Source of the DNA: Theocolax elegans
Taxonomy: Eukaryota > Arthropoda > Insecta > Hymenoptera > Cerocephalidae
NCBI GenBank assembly: GCA_026168455.1
Contig: CM047431.1
Location: forward strand, 7,152,943-7,216,942
Direction of reading: 5' to 3'
DNA: 64,000 nt
Shown here one piece after another: positions 43,673-55,200 of this stretch. How positions within the stretch are numbered: the first letter of the stretch is position 1; every line of letters begins with the position of its first letter. Position numbers and translations under genes: made by a program. The notes beneath the pieces are model-generated. The model was given only the letters and a program-made list of their open reading frames with translations. It did not search any database and had not been told where the DNA came from.

Positions 43673-44272
43673 TTAGGTTAGCTCCCAGGTTTTGTTTGTG
43701 CTGGAAGCTTGTGCACCGTTTGGCAAGTCCAACTTGCCGTTGACGGTGTACATCTGTGCTTCCAGCTCCATAACCCGTTCCGTCAAGGTGGATAATTTAC
43801 TTATTTGCTCCGCTAACATCGAAGCAAAATTCTTTGGTATCTCGAACTGAGCGCCAGTATCGGATACCAAAGTTATCCATTCCTCCTTGTCGGTTTCTTG
43901 GCTGGAGGTGTCCGACTGCCTATCTTCCTCTCGCTCGTCCGTATCTTCTACTTCTAGAGCGAGAGTCCTCTGTAGCACTTCTACTACATCTGGGTCAGAA
44001 TCCGGGTCCGGAATCTCCGAATTCTGGGCAGCCATGGACTTAAACCAACCTGTCCTCCGCCTGTTCCGTCTGACACGATCCTCATTTGAGTCTGTCTTGG
44101 ATGCAAACTCTTGAGCCGTATAATTACCCAACAGCCACTGTTGCAGTCGTTCGGTTTTTTTATACACAGACCCGTCTGTACGCATCTCTAACGACTCCAA
44201 GTGCGCCTGGATCTGTTCGCTAAATTGCGTACCAATCCACTGATCGACTTGCGTGGTCATCGATTTCGCCAT
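43673..44272 (-). pseudogene. gag N-terminal part, G2
   Basis: The ATG at 44272 opens a 199-residue frame starting MAKSMTTQVDQWIG. It includes LLGNYTAQEFAS (about residues 47-58), an acidic stretch rich in Asp/Glu/Ser (about 85-125), FEIPKNFASMLAEQ, and a probable coiled coil (LSTLTERVMELEAQM). The frame ends at 43673, before the capsid region, so gag is split by at least one frameshift. The same order is seen in G1, G3 and G4. Confidence 0.75.
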
Positions 44273-45572
44273 TTTAACTTAACAAAATTACCGCTACGCT
44301 ACTTTACACAAAAAAAAATCTTAGTCGCTTTTCGCTTCACCTGTACAAGGTGTGCTTTTCTTCAAATTATTAGGTGGCTTTAAATAATAAAATTATTGGG
44401 CCACTAAGTTGAAGAATGAATTCTTTTCCCTTTATAATTACAAGAAAAAAAAATTAAGCACACCTATTTGAAATTTGCTCTCCTGTCTAATATAAAAAAC
44501 TACGTTAAAGAATTATATTTTGGACTATTAATTATACAAACAAATAACGTGAAAAAAAATTAACTATGTTAAACGCGGGATTAATTTAATTTATTATAAA
44601 ACAAATAAACATACAATATTAAACGTAAAAAGAAATTTTACGAATTGTTAATAAATTAAATTAAAAACAAGAAAAAAATTTGTTTAAATCCGACTAAATA
44701 CGAAAAAACCGAATTTACTCCGGCTCTCGGTCACCAACGCACGCTGAATATATTATAAAATAAAAAAATAAATAATTGAATAAATAGATAAATAAATATA
44801 AATATATTCCTAAACAACTAAATGTGTATGTCGCTGTGACAATACAATTACAATCGCAATGTTACAAAAAAATAATAATACAATTTTTATTGTAACGCGA
44901 GAGCCGGTCCGCGTTGTCAAAAAAATATTAATTTAGCAAGCAAACTTCAAAAACAAAAAATTTTTACCCTTGCACAGGTGTAACAATTTTTATTCAGTCG
45001 GAAAATTAAATAACGCCGATTTTCCGACTAACCTACTCGAAATTAGGGACCCGGTATGTAAATTGCGGACCTCAAGACGAATCAATCTATATTTCAGTTT
45101 TAAAATTCTAATTTACTACAATTTACGTGTAATTAATTAAAAAAAATTATTATTACCGACCTCGGATTTCTTTTAACCAAACTAAACAACAATAAAAGAA
45201 ATTCCGGTTCAAACTTATAAATTACTGTCTAAATACAATAATTTAAAGGTTAGAATTAATCGCAAACCGATTAATCTAACTGCCGTAATAACATATATAC
45301 TAATTAACGTAACTAGTATATAATAAAAAATTACACGTAAAATCCACACGTACTTAAAAAAAATTAAATTTAAAGTAATTGATCACAAGAAAATCAATTA
45401 AATTAAATTAGATTCACTGTCGTTTATATACAAATCCTAAATTATTTGGGCACCTATGGAAGCGCAACTCGTATCACAAAAAAAACGCAATCTAAAAATT
45501 TACGTTGTGCGCCTCGTAGGCGCAATTTGGAAATTAACGTTGGGCGTCGTAAAACCCAATCTATTAATTTAC
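44273..45572 (-). other. Leader of G2, non-coding
   Basis: About 1.3 kb of AT-rich sequence between gag and PBS. GTTGGGCGTCGTAAAACCC and GTTGTGCGCCTCG near 45505-45560 look like diverged repeats of the PBS-proximal sequence. No coding region. Confidence 0.5.
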
Positions 45573-45583
45573 GTTGGGCGCCA
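45573..45583 (-). promoter_or_regulatory. Primer-binding site of G2
   Basis: The plus strand reads GTTGGGCGCCA; the minus strand reads TGGCGCCCAAC directly after an LTR end TGTTACA. Identical to the TRIM PBS. Confidence 0.75.
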
Positions 45584-46150
45584 TGTAACAGTTTGGTTGC
45601 CGCACGGATGTTTATTTTAATATCACGGCTGCTCAGCGGTACGGTTAAACTTACCGTATTTAAATAACCGTATTTTTTCCACGATACGGCGGCTGTTACA
45701 TGTCCGCTCTACCAAATCTGTTAAGTGTTAGTCTGAAACCGAGTTACTGTTTCAGATAACATCCAGGTAAAAATCAAATCTGAAATTGACCACGAAACAG
45801 GGATATCGCGTCGAGCACTTGTTAACCAGAAATATACGAGCTCTTAGGATTACGGAAGGAATCGTACGTGGGTTAAATTCGAATACTTGAATACCGAATT
45901 GAAATGTTATGCCGACTTGTAGAGAGGGGGGGGGGGGATATCGCGAACTAAAATAATATACCTAGTCAACGGGACTGGTATAAAGCAATACGATTATTTA
46001 TTAATTGCGAATAAAACACGATCGCGTGAAGTGGTACCACTTACTTTATACGCTGCTGTAGTCGTTGGTAAACAATGACCAGCCGATCGGTCGCTCTCTC
46101 TCTCTCTCTCTAACTCTCGCTGATTCGGGAGCAAATCGAGGACCTCGACG
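45584..46150. repeat. 5' LTR region of G2 (edges unclear)
   Basis: It starts TGTAACAG on the plus strand (LTR end on the minus strand). A mirrored GGCTGTTACA at 45691-45700 would make a very short LTR of about 117 bp; a longer LTR is equally possible. A run of 12 G lies near 45927 and a (TC)n run near 46096. No gene. Confidence 0.4.
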
Positions 46151-46212
46151 CATTGAACCTCAAACCGGTAGGCTCGTCATACAGGAAAGCCGAGCGACTC
46201 CACCAGTGATTA

Positions 46213-47345
46213 TTGGGCAATTATTCTGCTCAGAAATTCAACCAGGAGGATGATGAAGCCACTGCTGTTCGTAGCCGTCTCCAACGAAGGAACAGGTGGC
46301 GGCAGATGCTAGGTGAATACCATAATAAGGATTCGGAAGAGCCTAGCCCAGATCAGGAGATCTATTTGGTATTGAGGGAGAACGCCGCAATTAAAGGCAA
46401 CCTGCGCAGGACGATACAGGAGTTCGGTGACGTCGGGCTAGATGCATCGACATCGGCCACGACCAACACGGAGCCACATCCCGAACGAGAGGAAGAATGG
46501 CTATCGTTGGTTTCTGAAGGGGGAAATACATTTAGAATTCCTCGATCGTTTTCCAAGACCTTGGTTGAGCTTATCCACAAAGTAAGCGATTTTTCGGAAA
46601 AGGTGGATAAGCTAAAGTCCAAGCACACCCAAAACACTCATAGCGCGAGATTCGACACATATACGTGTCACGGTTTTCTTGTAAGCGAGATAAGTGAGGC
46701 GCAGGGGAACAGCGAGCAACAACGCACAAGCGCCCCTTAGACAAAGTCTGTTAGAGCTAGGAAGGGGGGGTGTACGCGAATCCAAGAGCATTCCGCAAAC
46801 GCGCAGCTCGCCAAACGCCAGCCGAACATTCTTCGGACCAAGCTACTCTGTATCATCGAGGATAAAGTGAACACCTCGAGACGTAGGCGGCATAGCCAGG
46901 AAGTGGCAGGTTAAATTCTCTGGCGACAAGAGCTACAGCATTGACGCCTTTCTCACCATGATCGAGGATTGCAAGATCTTGGACAATCTGTCAGAGGACG
47001 AGTTACTCCCCTCCCTCTCGGAGTTACTGACAGATATTGCCGCCACGTGGTATAAAAAATAAAAACATAAGTTACACTCCTGGCAAAATTAGGTGACTTC
47101 GGCCAAACGTTGGTACGGGATGAGCCAACGTCTCCAACAGAGGATCATCGCCGAGTCAAATGCACGGATTCGAGGACCGGATGAATCAGTTAGGGACTAT
47201 ATGACTTTAGGAAAGTCAATGCTCTAACGAAACCGGACGCCTGTTACCTTCCGTTCATGCACGATATCTTGCGCAAGCTAAAGAGATGTCGGTACATTAG
47301 CACCCTGGACAAGAATTCATTCCCTTATACTGCTTTCACAGTCCG
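46213..47345 (+). pseudogene. gypsy copy G4: gag remnant fused to RT scrap
   Basis: The open frame 46213-46740 (175 residues) begins at MGNYSAQKFNQEDDE, which matches LLGNYTAQEF within G2 gag, so the true start lay upstream (about 46080, frames broken). It contains FRIPRSFSKTLVELI and a coiled coil. Downstream broken frames give capsid pieces (KFSGDKSYSIDAFLTMIEDC, RWYGMSQRLQQRIIAES). At about 47210 it jumps to RT (KVNALTKPDA, FMHDILRKLKRC), a deletion of about 1.5 kb of coding sequence. It ends where a piggyBac element was inserted at TTAA 47365. Confidence 0.75.
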
Positions 47346-47368
47346 GGGATGGAACTGAATCAGTTTAA

Positions 47369-49983
47369 CCCATTAGCGCCTGCACGGACACTTTTCGACC
47401 ACCAAAGTTCAGAGATTCACTGTACAATGAATTCGACTGAATAAAATTTATTGAACCACTGTATCCTATGTTTTGAATGTCGCTCTTTCGAGTGGTGATG
47501 GTTAGAAGTCCCTAAATTGAATTTGTTTATGCAAAAATTGCAAATAACGAAAAAAAATACTGTTTTTATTTATTTATTTTTTTTTAAATCAAATTATTTT
47601 TTGCTTTTGCATTTTCCTAACCACTTAATACCGATAAATATCGCGTCCATGGATCCTAAACTAAAAATTATTGGCCTAAGATTTATAATAAAAATTTTTT
47701 ATCCATACAAAATAACGTCCGAAACAATAAATTTTACTTTTAATCTTCAGCAATTTTTTTCTCGATTTCTATGGGGTTCAGGAAAAATTTCCTAAGAATA
47801 AAAACGTCTTAAAATTGATCAAAGAATACTCTCAAATTTTTTCAGAACCGTAAAAGGAAATTTTTGATTTCCCGGAAAATGAAAAAATTGAAATTTTTGA
47901 AAAATTGTTTTAAAAATCTGAAAAAATTTGAGGGTATTCTCTGACCAATTTCAAGACTTTTTTATTCTCAGGAAATTTTTCCTGAACCCCATAGAAATCA
48001 AGAAAAAAATTGCCGAAGTGTTTCGAAATCATCAATCATAAAACTCTTAGGAGTATTAAAAAATATTCTCATTTAGCCGACAAATGCTGTTGCCGTTGCC
48101 CGACTCTTACCACGAGGAGGTAAACGTAATTTTGAGAGCCGTTTTTTTCGTATTTTATGATTTTTTTTTTCCTAATTTTTTTATTTTTCCTTTTTAATTT
48201 TGATTATGAGTTGAGAAGCATGACGAACATACATAAATATTGCAGGTTCTGCACATTTTCTGTGTTCTTGAATTACATATTCTGGCGTATTCGCAGTACT
48301 TTTTATTAACAACAGTAATGCTTTCGTGTACTTTTTCATTTTTATGCTTGTCAAGATAGTATTTTGCAATTTCCAAAGATATGTCTTTGGTTCCAACTTT
48401 GTGTTCGTGAACTAAATTTCGAATTACAGTTGCATTGGTAATAGACGATTGTATTAATTTACAAAAAATCGAGCAAGTCCATTTTTTGGATCGTATTTGT
48501 TGAAGTAAATTGCTACAATGAGCATCATGTTGATCGACGCCCTCCATGAACATATTATACAGTCTAAATGCCGTAGGAAATGGTATTTCTTCTTTGGAGT
48601 GACTGATTTTCGAGTATCTTCTAACGCTACTTATAGGGGTAACTCCAACTGCTGTTGACAAAACTGAAACGGGTTTTGCATCCATGACAGTTATAAAATT
48701 GAGCCCACTATTTTTTTCATGTTTGACTGTGTAAGTACCTCTTTTAGCTTTTTTATCCAGAGAATTTTTTTCTTTTACTCTGTCGGATCGAACAGTTTCT
48801 GTAGCAATAAGACCAACTTCTTTCAAGTGTACTAATAAGTCTGGATTGCAGAAGTAATTATCAAAATACAAATGATAAAAACGTAGTTTTCTTGGAGATA
48901 ACGTTGAAAGTAATTGTTGGACCATAAGCATTACAACTCGACTACCCACAGCACATTTCACTAATTTCAATTCATTATTTGATGAATAAATGTTAGATCC
49001 TTGACCGCAATATATATCTAAATCAAATAAGTATCCTTCTGGACTGCATATTGCCCACATTTTTATGCCAAACCTATCAGGTTTATTTGGCATAAATTGC
49101 TAGATTGGAGCTCTGCCATGGAATTTGACCATCATCTCGATGGATAAGGCCATGAATGGAGAGAAAGAACTACCCAAGAATAACTATGATGAGCTACAAA
49201 ACTAATCCAGTGGACTATCGAAATAACGTGGTATATTGATGTAAACAATATGAAGTATTGATATACAGTAAATATTTTTATGTACAATAAAAATGTCTAT
49301 AAAAATGTTACATTTGTGATTGATGATTTCGAAACACTTCAGCAATTTTTTTCTCGATTTCTATGAGGTTCAGGAAAAATTTCCTGAGAATAAAAAAGTC
49401 TTGAAATTGGTCGTAGAATACCCTCAAATTTTTTCAGATTTTTAAAACAATTTTTCAAAAATTTCAATTTTTTCATTTTCCGGGAAATCAAAAATTTTCT
49501 TTTACGGTTCTGAAAAAATTTGAGAGTATTCTTTGATCAATTTTAAGACGTTCTTATTCTTAGGAAATTTTTCCTTAACCCCATAGAAATCGAGAAAAAA
49601 ATTGCTGAAGATTAAAAGTAAAATTTATTGTTTCGGACGTTATTTTGTATGGATAAAAAATTTTTATTATAAATCTTAGGCCAATAATTTTTAGTTTAGG
49701 ATCCATGGACGCGATATTTATCGGTATTAAGTGGTTAGGAAAATGCAAAAGCAAAAAATAATTTGATTTAAAAAAAAAAAATAAATAAAAACAGTATTTT
49801 TTTTCGTTATTTGCAATTTTTGCATAAACAAATTCATTTTAGGGACTTCTAACCATCACCACTCGAAAAAGCGACATTCAAAACATAGGATACAGTGGTT
49901 CAATAAATTTTATTCAGTCGAATTCATCGTACAGTGAATCTCTGAACTTTGGTGGCGAAAAGTGTCCGTTCAGGCGCTAATGG
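47369..49983 (-). mobile_element. piggyBac-type transposon with ~0.67-kb inverted repeats
   Basis: The left end is TTAA-CCCATTAGCGCCTG at 47365. The right end is the complement CAGGCGCTAATGG at 49983, where the TTAA is no longer intact. The inverted repeats run inward to about 48045 and from about 49318, around a transposase remnant on the minus strand. TTAA target choice and CCC-type ends are piggyBac features. The ends match a second piggyBac (61540) only in CCCATTA-CGCC. Confidence 0.88.
48194..49145 (-). pseudogene. piggyBac transposase, C-terminal two thirds
   Basis: The 299-residue frame from 49093 begins within the family signature PNKPDRFGIK. Upstream in-frame sequence EMMVKFHGRAPI is followed by a TAG stop, so the reading frame is interrupted. 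Of the three catalytic Asp positions, the first (usually IDE before MM) reads SIEMM and is lost. The second (YFDNYF) and third (GVDQHDAHC) are present. The tail has the Cys-rich zinc domain (CNSRTQKMCRTCNIYVCSSC). The N-terminal third is missing. Not functional; it could have moved only in trans. Confidence 0.88.
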
Positions 49984-49984
49984 A

Positions 49985-50349
49985 ACCCATTACATCCTAA
50001 GCGGACATTTTATAGTCGATTGGTTTTTTGCCTAGAAAATTGTCGAAAAAAACCTAAAATAATAATCAGAAGCACTTTTCTGAACTAAAATTTTCCGCTT
50101 ATTCTGATTCTAGAGTGAAAATTTAAAAATGGTTGTTTTAATTTGGTGAAAAATCAGAAATACATTTTTCAACATTTTGACATGCTTGTTTAGAATATAA
50201 CGATTTAACGAAGACCGTGAGACGGATTCATGTCGCAAATTATATTATTATTGAAACATTTGATGTTTGCGAATTTTTCCGAAAAATTTTCCAAGATGGC
50301 GTCTGTGACATCATAAAATGATCGGAAACTTCTTAATTTTTTAAAAAAT
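49985..50349. other. Second piggyBac-type end and AT-rich DNA
   Basis: Directly after the previous element comes CCCATTACATCCTAAGCGGAC, which resembles the same terminal repeat, as if another piggyBac-derived MITE starts here. Its other end was not found. The rest is non-coding and includes AAGATGGCG motifs. Confidence 0.45.
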
Positions 50350-51288
50350 TTTCTAATTTATACCAAATTTTGATTACTTAGGTTCACGAGGTCGCTGATA
50401 ACGAATCTGAAATAAGATTTGAAAAATTCAAGAAGGCGGATCTAACATGGCGGACATTTTTTTTAAAAGTCAACCAATTATGGCCAAATTTGATATACGG
50501 GTGTTTTCAGGGTCGCTGATTAAGAATCTAAAATCAGATTTGAAAAAATCAAAATGGCAAATTCAAAATAGCCGATATTTTTTTCAAACATCAACCGAAT
50601 TGGATTCAATTTTGAATATTTACTTTTGAAATAATGGTGGAAGAAATTATTCATTTTTTTCAATGTGGTAATGGTCAAAATAACTTGAACATTATCTGAT
50701 AACCTTGGAAAAATTGCTACAGGAATCAGCGACTAATTGTGAGAGCAGCTAAGCTGCTATCCTGAACTGGATCGATAAAGATAGCCCAATAAAGTGGATA
50801 TCCTCTAACTATCTTGAAAAAGACTGTTAGAGAAATGCACACTTTGATGGAATGAAAAATTCGCCAACTATTTTGAAAAGGATTGATGGTGGAGCAGTTA
50901 AGGAAGGAAGATCCCAAATTATTGTAATGAATGTGAGGAGTATATAGGTTCAAGTGGATTTGACCCTTACCACATTGAAAAAAATGAATAATTTCTTGTA
51001 CCATTATTTCAAAAGTAAATATTCAAAATTGAATCCAATTCGGTTGATGTTTGAAAAAAATATCGGCCATTTTGAATTCGCCCTGTTGATTTTTTCAAAT
51101 CTAATTTTAGATTCGTAATCAGCGACCCTGAACCCCAATGTATCAAATTTAGCCAAAATTGGTTGACTTTTGAAAAAAAATGTCCACCATGTTGGATCCG
51201 CCATCTTGAAATCATCAAATCTGATTTCAGATTCGTTATCAGCGACCTCGAGAACCTAAGTATTCAAAATTTGACATAATTTAGAAAT
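50350..51288. mobile_element. Fold-back element with central spacer
   Basis: The left arm (about 50352-50665) and the right arm (about 50970-51288) are inverted copies sharing AGCGACC, AACATGGCGGAC and CAACCGAATTGGATTC. They are separated by about 300 bp of unrelated spacer. Parts of the arms show internal repetition (CGCTGATAACGAATCTGA and CGCTGATTAAGAATCTAA). No coding capacity. Confidence 0.8.
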
Positions 51289-51291
51289 TAT

Positions 51292-51981
51292 TGTAAAATT
51301 TTTTGAACTTTTCCATTAAAACATTTAATAGTAAAAATCAACAATTCTGATCCAGACGACACTGCCTATAAATTTCCAGAGTGGGTCTAAATCATTAAGA
51401 TCGCTTATGGTTAATATATCAGGGAAAAGTGCCCGAAATATTAATAAAATGTATATTTGTTGTCTTATAACGATGAATCTGTTAGAATGATAATTGCAAA
51501 AAAATTTATGCAGTTACCTTGAAGTAGTAGAAAAGTATCTCCACTTTTTTCAGTATCAATCTAATCTCCTGTAAGCTGTTAAAAATACAAATATTAACAT
51601 ACAATCATAAAAAATTAATTTTTAAACATTTATAATGCAGGATTTTCAATTTTTAGGCAGTTTCTGAGTATAAAAGGACATCTTCTAGAAAGTATTTCCA
51701 GTGTCCGGATCAGAATTGTTGATTTTCACTATTAAATATTTGAATGGCAAAATTCAGAAAATTTTACAATAAAAGTCATATTATTGTTTTTAGTGAAAAA
51801 TGCATGCCCTGAGAGCTACAAATTAATAGAAATGGGCATATAATGCAAAAAAGTGCGAAAAAGGCAACTTTGACTCTCTGTAACTTAAAATAATGGCCCC
51901 GAAAAAATAAAAAAAAAAATTCAGGAGAACGACTGGACTAATATTTATTTTTTTCATTTTCAATGTCACAGAGAACCACCC
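51292..51981. mobile_element. Deleted copy of GGGTGGTTCTCTGTG fold-back family
   Basis: It ends CAGAGAACCACCC at 51981, the right tip of the family. It contains matching pieces of both arms of 25959-27604 but lacks the left tip and central parts. It is followed within 11 bases by another family's tip at 51992. Confidence 0.8.
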
Positions 51982-51991
51982 ATATATATAT

Positions 51992-52928
51992 GGGCTATTT
52001 CATGTCAAGTGGTACGATGAAAATTTTAAATCGCTCCAAAATTTGAGAACAGGCTGGAAATATATTCCAGAAGTTAGAAAAAAAATTTTAAATGTTAAAA
52101 ATAATTTTCCTAAGAGTTATTCCACCATCATAAATGGAAATTTTTCATTTTTTTAGAAAAATTACTATATTTAAAGCCATTTATCTCAAAATCTATTGAT
52201 TTTTTTGAAAAACATAATAAACAACTTTTGTTCAAAATAATCTTTAGAACTTATCGACCTGGGTTACAATTGTTAATTTTAAAATCTCGAAGAGATAGAA
52301 CGCCCGGAAATATTGAATATCAAAAAGGCGACCACGCCACAATTGATTTTGATGTAACACCGCTCAAAAGATCACATTTTTCGAGAGCTTTCGAATGGCG
52401 GTGGTTAGATTATTGGCCAAGACCGCTGGTGTAAGTTATACCCCATAAACCTCATAAAATCACTAATTTTCATGTATTTTATTTTATATTATTTTCTTGG
52501 CCAATAATCTAACTACCGCCATTCGAAAGCTCTCAACAAATGTGATCTTTTGAGCGGTGTTAGATCAAAATCGATTGTGGCGTGGTCGCCTTTTTTTTAT
52601 ATTCAATATGTCCGGGTGTTCTATCTCTTCGAGATTTTAAAATTAAGAATTGTAACCCAGGTAGATAAGTTCTAAAGATTATTTTGAACAAAAGTTGTTT
52701 CTAATGTTTTTTCAAAAAAATCAATAGCTTTTGAGATAAATGGCTTTGAAAATAGAAATTTTTCTAAAAAATTGAAAAATTTCCATTTTTCATGGTGGAA
52801 TAGCTCTTAGGCAAATTATTTTTAACACCTAAAAATTTTTTTCTGTCTTCTGGAAGATATTTCTAGCCTGTTTTCAAAATTTGGAGCGATTTAAAATTTT
52901 CATCGTACCACTTGACGTGAAATAGCCC
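51992..52928. mobile_element. Fold-back element, GGGCTATTTCA family, full copy 2 (937 bp)
   Basis: The left tip is GGGCTATTTCATGTCAAGTG and the right tip is the complement ending AAATAGCCC. The loop has the same orientation as in the single-arm copies. The start of the right arm lost about 20 bp and carries a TATTTTATTT run instead. Confidence 0.9.
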
Positions 52929-52973
52929 ATATATATTATAACGGTAAGTGAGTTACCGATCAGGTTACTCAGT

Positions 52974-53645
52974 TGGAACGGGGTGGGTACTGGGGAATGT
53001 AAGGCCCCCGGTACTGGGGAATGTAGGCCCAATCTGTGTACAGTCACACGATGCGGCCGGGAATCACTTTGATTCCCGTGCAATGCCGTTAACAACGTCA
53101 AACACCGCGTTTGACTTTAATATCGTGTGTTGGGCCCTATGCTCAAAATTACCAACTAGGATATACGCCGGAGAGGGCGATATTCGTGGGAGAGGACTAT
53201 GACCGATAAAAAAACGCTATCAACAATCAACAAATTATGTTAATCGGCAAGAAAGATCGTCTCGCCGAGTCAATTTAATAAATAAAAAATCAAACAAATA
53301 TAAATTAACTTTAACGATATAAGGGGAGTCGTACCGATGACTATCCCCGAGGTCAGCGCGAAAACAAATCATTAACACTTATTAACGAACGAGAAATAAG
53401 CAACCGATCCGGGCATGATCGGCTGCTTAACCTGATGGCTATACGTCACACCGTGTGACGTATGCATCTCTGACGTAGGGAGCTCTGACGTGGAAGCTGC
53501 CTACGTTACGCGCGCCCACCCCAGCCCCACGAAGTGGCTCCCGCGAACCACCGACCTGTCTACCCGGGCAGGATTTGTCACGAGAGGGGGAATAAGAGGA
53601 ACACTTCCTCTCCTGGACCGTACCAGGTTTCGGGGACGTATCTCT
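52974..53645 (-). repeat. 3' LTR of gypsy copy G3
   Basis: Inverted copy of the LTR family at 6310-7177 and 13050-13908. The plus strand starts TGGAACGGGGTGGG (TGTAACGGGG expected). It contains the CTCGCCGAG stem near 53262 and the paired TACGTCACACCGTGTGACGTA near 53445. The outer flank, TATAACGGTAAGTGAGTTACC, resembles a motif near 3965 and 6079. Confidence 0.75.
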
Positions 53646-53699
53646 TCAGATGCTCGATGTGAGATACTTCTTGGTTCCCTTGATCATTTTGTATGACAT

Positions 53700-54555
53700 A
53701 TATATTCATACCTTTTCTAGTGTTGATCAGATATGGCCCTGTCTACTTCGGAGCAAGCTTAGCCGAGATATCTTGTGCGCTGGACGAGAGGATCCGATTG
53801 CGTTTCCACACCAGATTTCCTACCTCGAATTCCGCTGGCCTTCGTCGTGAGTAGAAGATTTCGGCTTGCCGGGCCTTACTGGTAGCCGACTGATGATTTG
53901 CGTTCTCGTGCAGTCTTGGCAACCATTTGATTTTGTTGTTCCAATCCTACAGTCTACGGAACTCAAACTGTTGCTGGGCAAGCCGGTCTTCCTCTCAACG
54001 AGCTGTACTAGGCGCCTCGGGTTGGCGACCACAGTTCAGCATAGCCGGGCTCCATCCAGTAGAACTTTGCACCCCTGTGTTGAGTGCAAAGACTAACTCT
54101 GGCAGCTTGTCGTCCCTGTCGCTGTGCTTATCCTGGATATACGATGCTACCATTGTCTTAAGGGTCCGATTGGCTCTCTCGACAAGATTGGGCTGTGCGT
54201 GATAAGGGGATGTCGTCGAATGATACACTCCCTTAGTTTCCAGGTATTCGTTTACGAGTTTAATTTGAAACTCGGTCCCGTTGTCCGAATGAAATACTTC
54301 CGGAGTGCCGAACCGGTTAATCACTTGTTTGCAAAGCTCGCGGACTATCGTCTTTGCGTTAGCTTTTCTTATGGGGATTGCTTCAATCCAGCGCGTGAAT
54401 AAATCCTGGAATACTAGGATGTATTCGTATTCTCGGCTAGAGCGTGGAAGCGGGCCGGTCATATCTCCTGCTACCATCTGCCATGGTCTGTCCGGTTGAC
54501 GGTGACCCATTGATCCTGAGGAATCACGTTGCTCGACCTTACATTGCTGGCACAC
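53700..54555 (-). pseudogene. Integrase core and C-terminus, G3
   Basis: The frame 54555-53995 begins with the CQQCK end of the H2C2 finger. It shows the DDE triad in context: VAGDMTGPLP, FHSDNGTEF, and LVERANRTLK. The C-terminal part continues in other frames to about 53720 (CGNAIGSSRPA, SLLRSRQGHI-like), resembling the GPY-type tail. Integrase would insert the cDNA; this copy is frameshifted downstream of the core. Confidence 0.85.
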
Positions 54556-55200
54556 TTGAGATTGCCTGACGTAATCCGCAACTTCTGCTTAGAAGCGTGG
54601 CCAATAATAGTTTTGGGCCAAGCGGGCGAATGTCTTTTTTCTTCCGAGTTGCGGGGTCATCGTGACACTCTCTCAAAATAGAGTGACGATTCTCTACGGG
54701 CACAACCAGCTTCCATGCTTGCTCGTCATCCATCACTTCCTCTAACTCCTTGTCGGGGCGATGATGTACAGATTTCCTCCGACAAGTTTCCAGTCGGGGA
54801 AATCATGAGGTCTGTCGGAAATGTTCTTGATCCAGTTTCGGTACCAAGGATCCTCAGTAGTTTGAGCTCACGACATTGCTGCTACTGTAGGCTCGTCGTC
54901 TTCATACATGTGAGATAGGGCATCGAGAACGTAATGCAAAGCTCCTTTTCTGTGCTCGATGACAAAGTCATGAGCTTGAAGCTCTAGAGCCCATCTTGCT
55001 AGTCGGCTGGTTGGATTTCTCATATTACACAACCAGCGAAGACTACTATGATCCGTTATCACTTTGAAGTGGTACCCTTCGATGTAAGGTCTGAACTTAT
55101 TAATAGCCCAGAGCACGGCCAAGCATTCCCTCTCCGTAACGCTATAATTTTTTTTGGGTGCTGTGAGAATGCGACTTGCAAACTCAATGACTCTTTCCTC
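54539..55200 (-). pseudogene. RNase H end and integrase head, G3
   Basis: The frame at 55122-54868 reads LWAINKFRPYIEGYHFKVIT and HRKGALHYVLDALSHM, the second half of RNase H. The frame at 54736-54539 starts DDEQAWKLVVPVENRHSIL, the linker and zinc-finger start of integrase (H...CHDDPAT), then shifts frame. Needs at least two frameshifts to read through. Confidence 0.75.

Larger units (their letters stand above)
41583..45583 (-). mobile_element. Ty3/gypsy retrotransposon copy G2, truncated
   Basis: In minus-strand order: PBS (45583-45573), leader, gag, protease, and the start of RT, cut off at about 41583 (REMLETGVIEPLKSGS). The rest of pol and the 3' LTR are missing. An LTR end (CTGTTACA) abuts the PBS at 45584. 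Confidence 0.85.

Noticed and set aside
48181..48396. 71-residue minus-strand frame
   Set aside because: Alternative frame of the piggyBac transposase tail.
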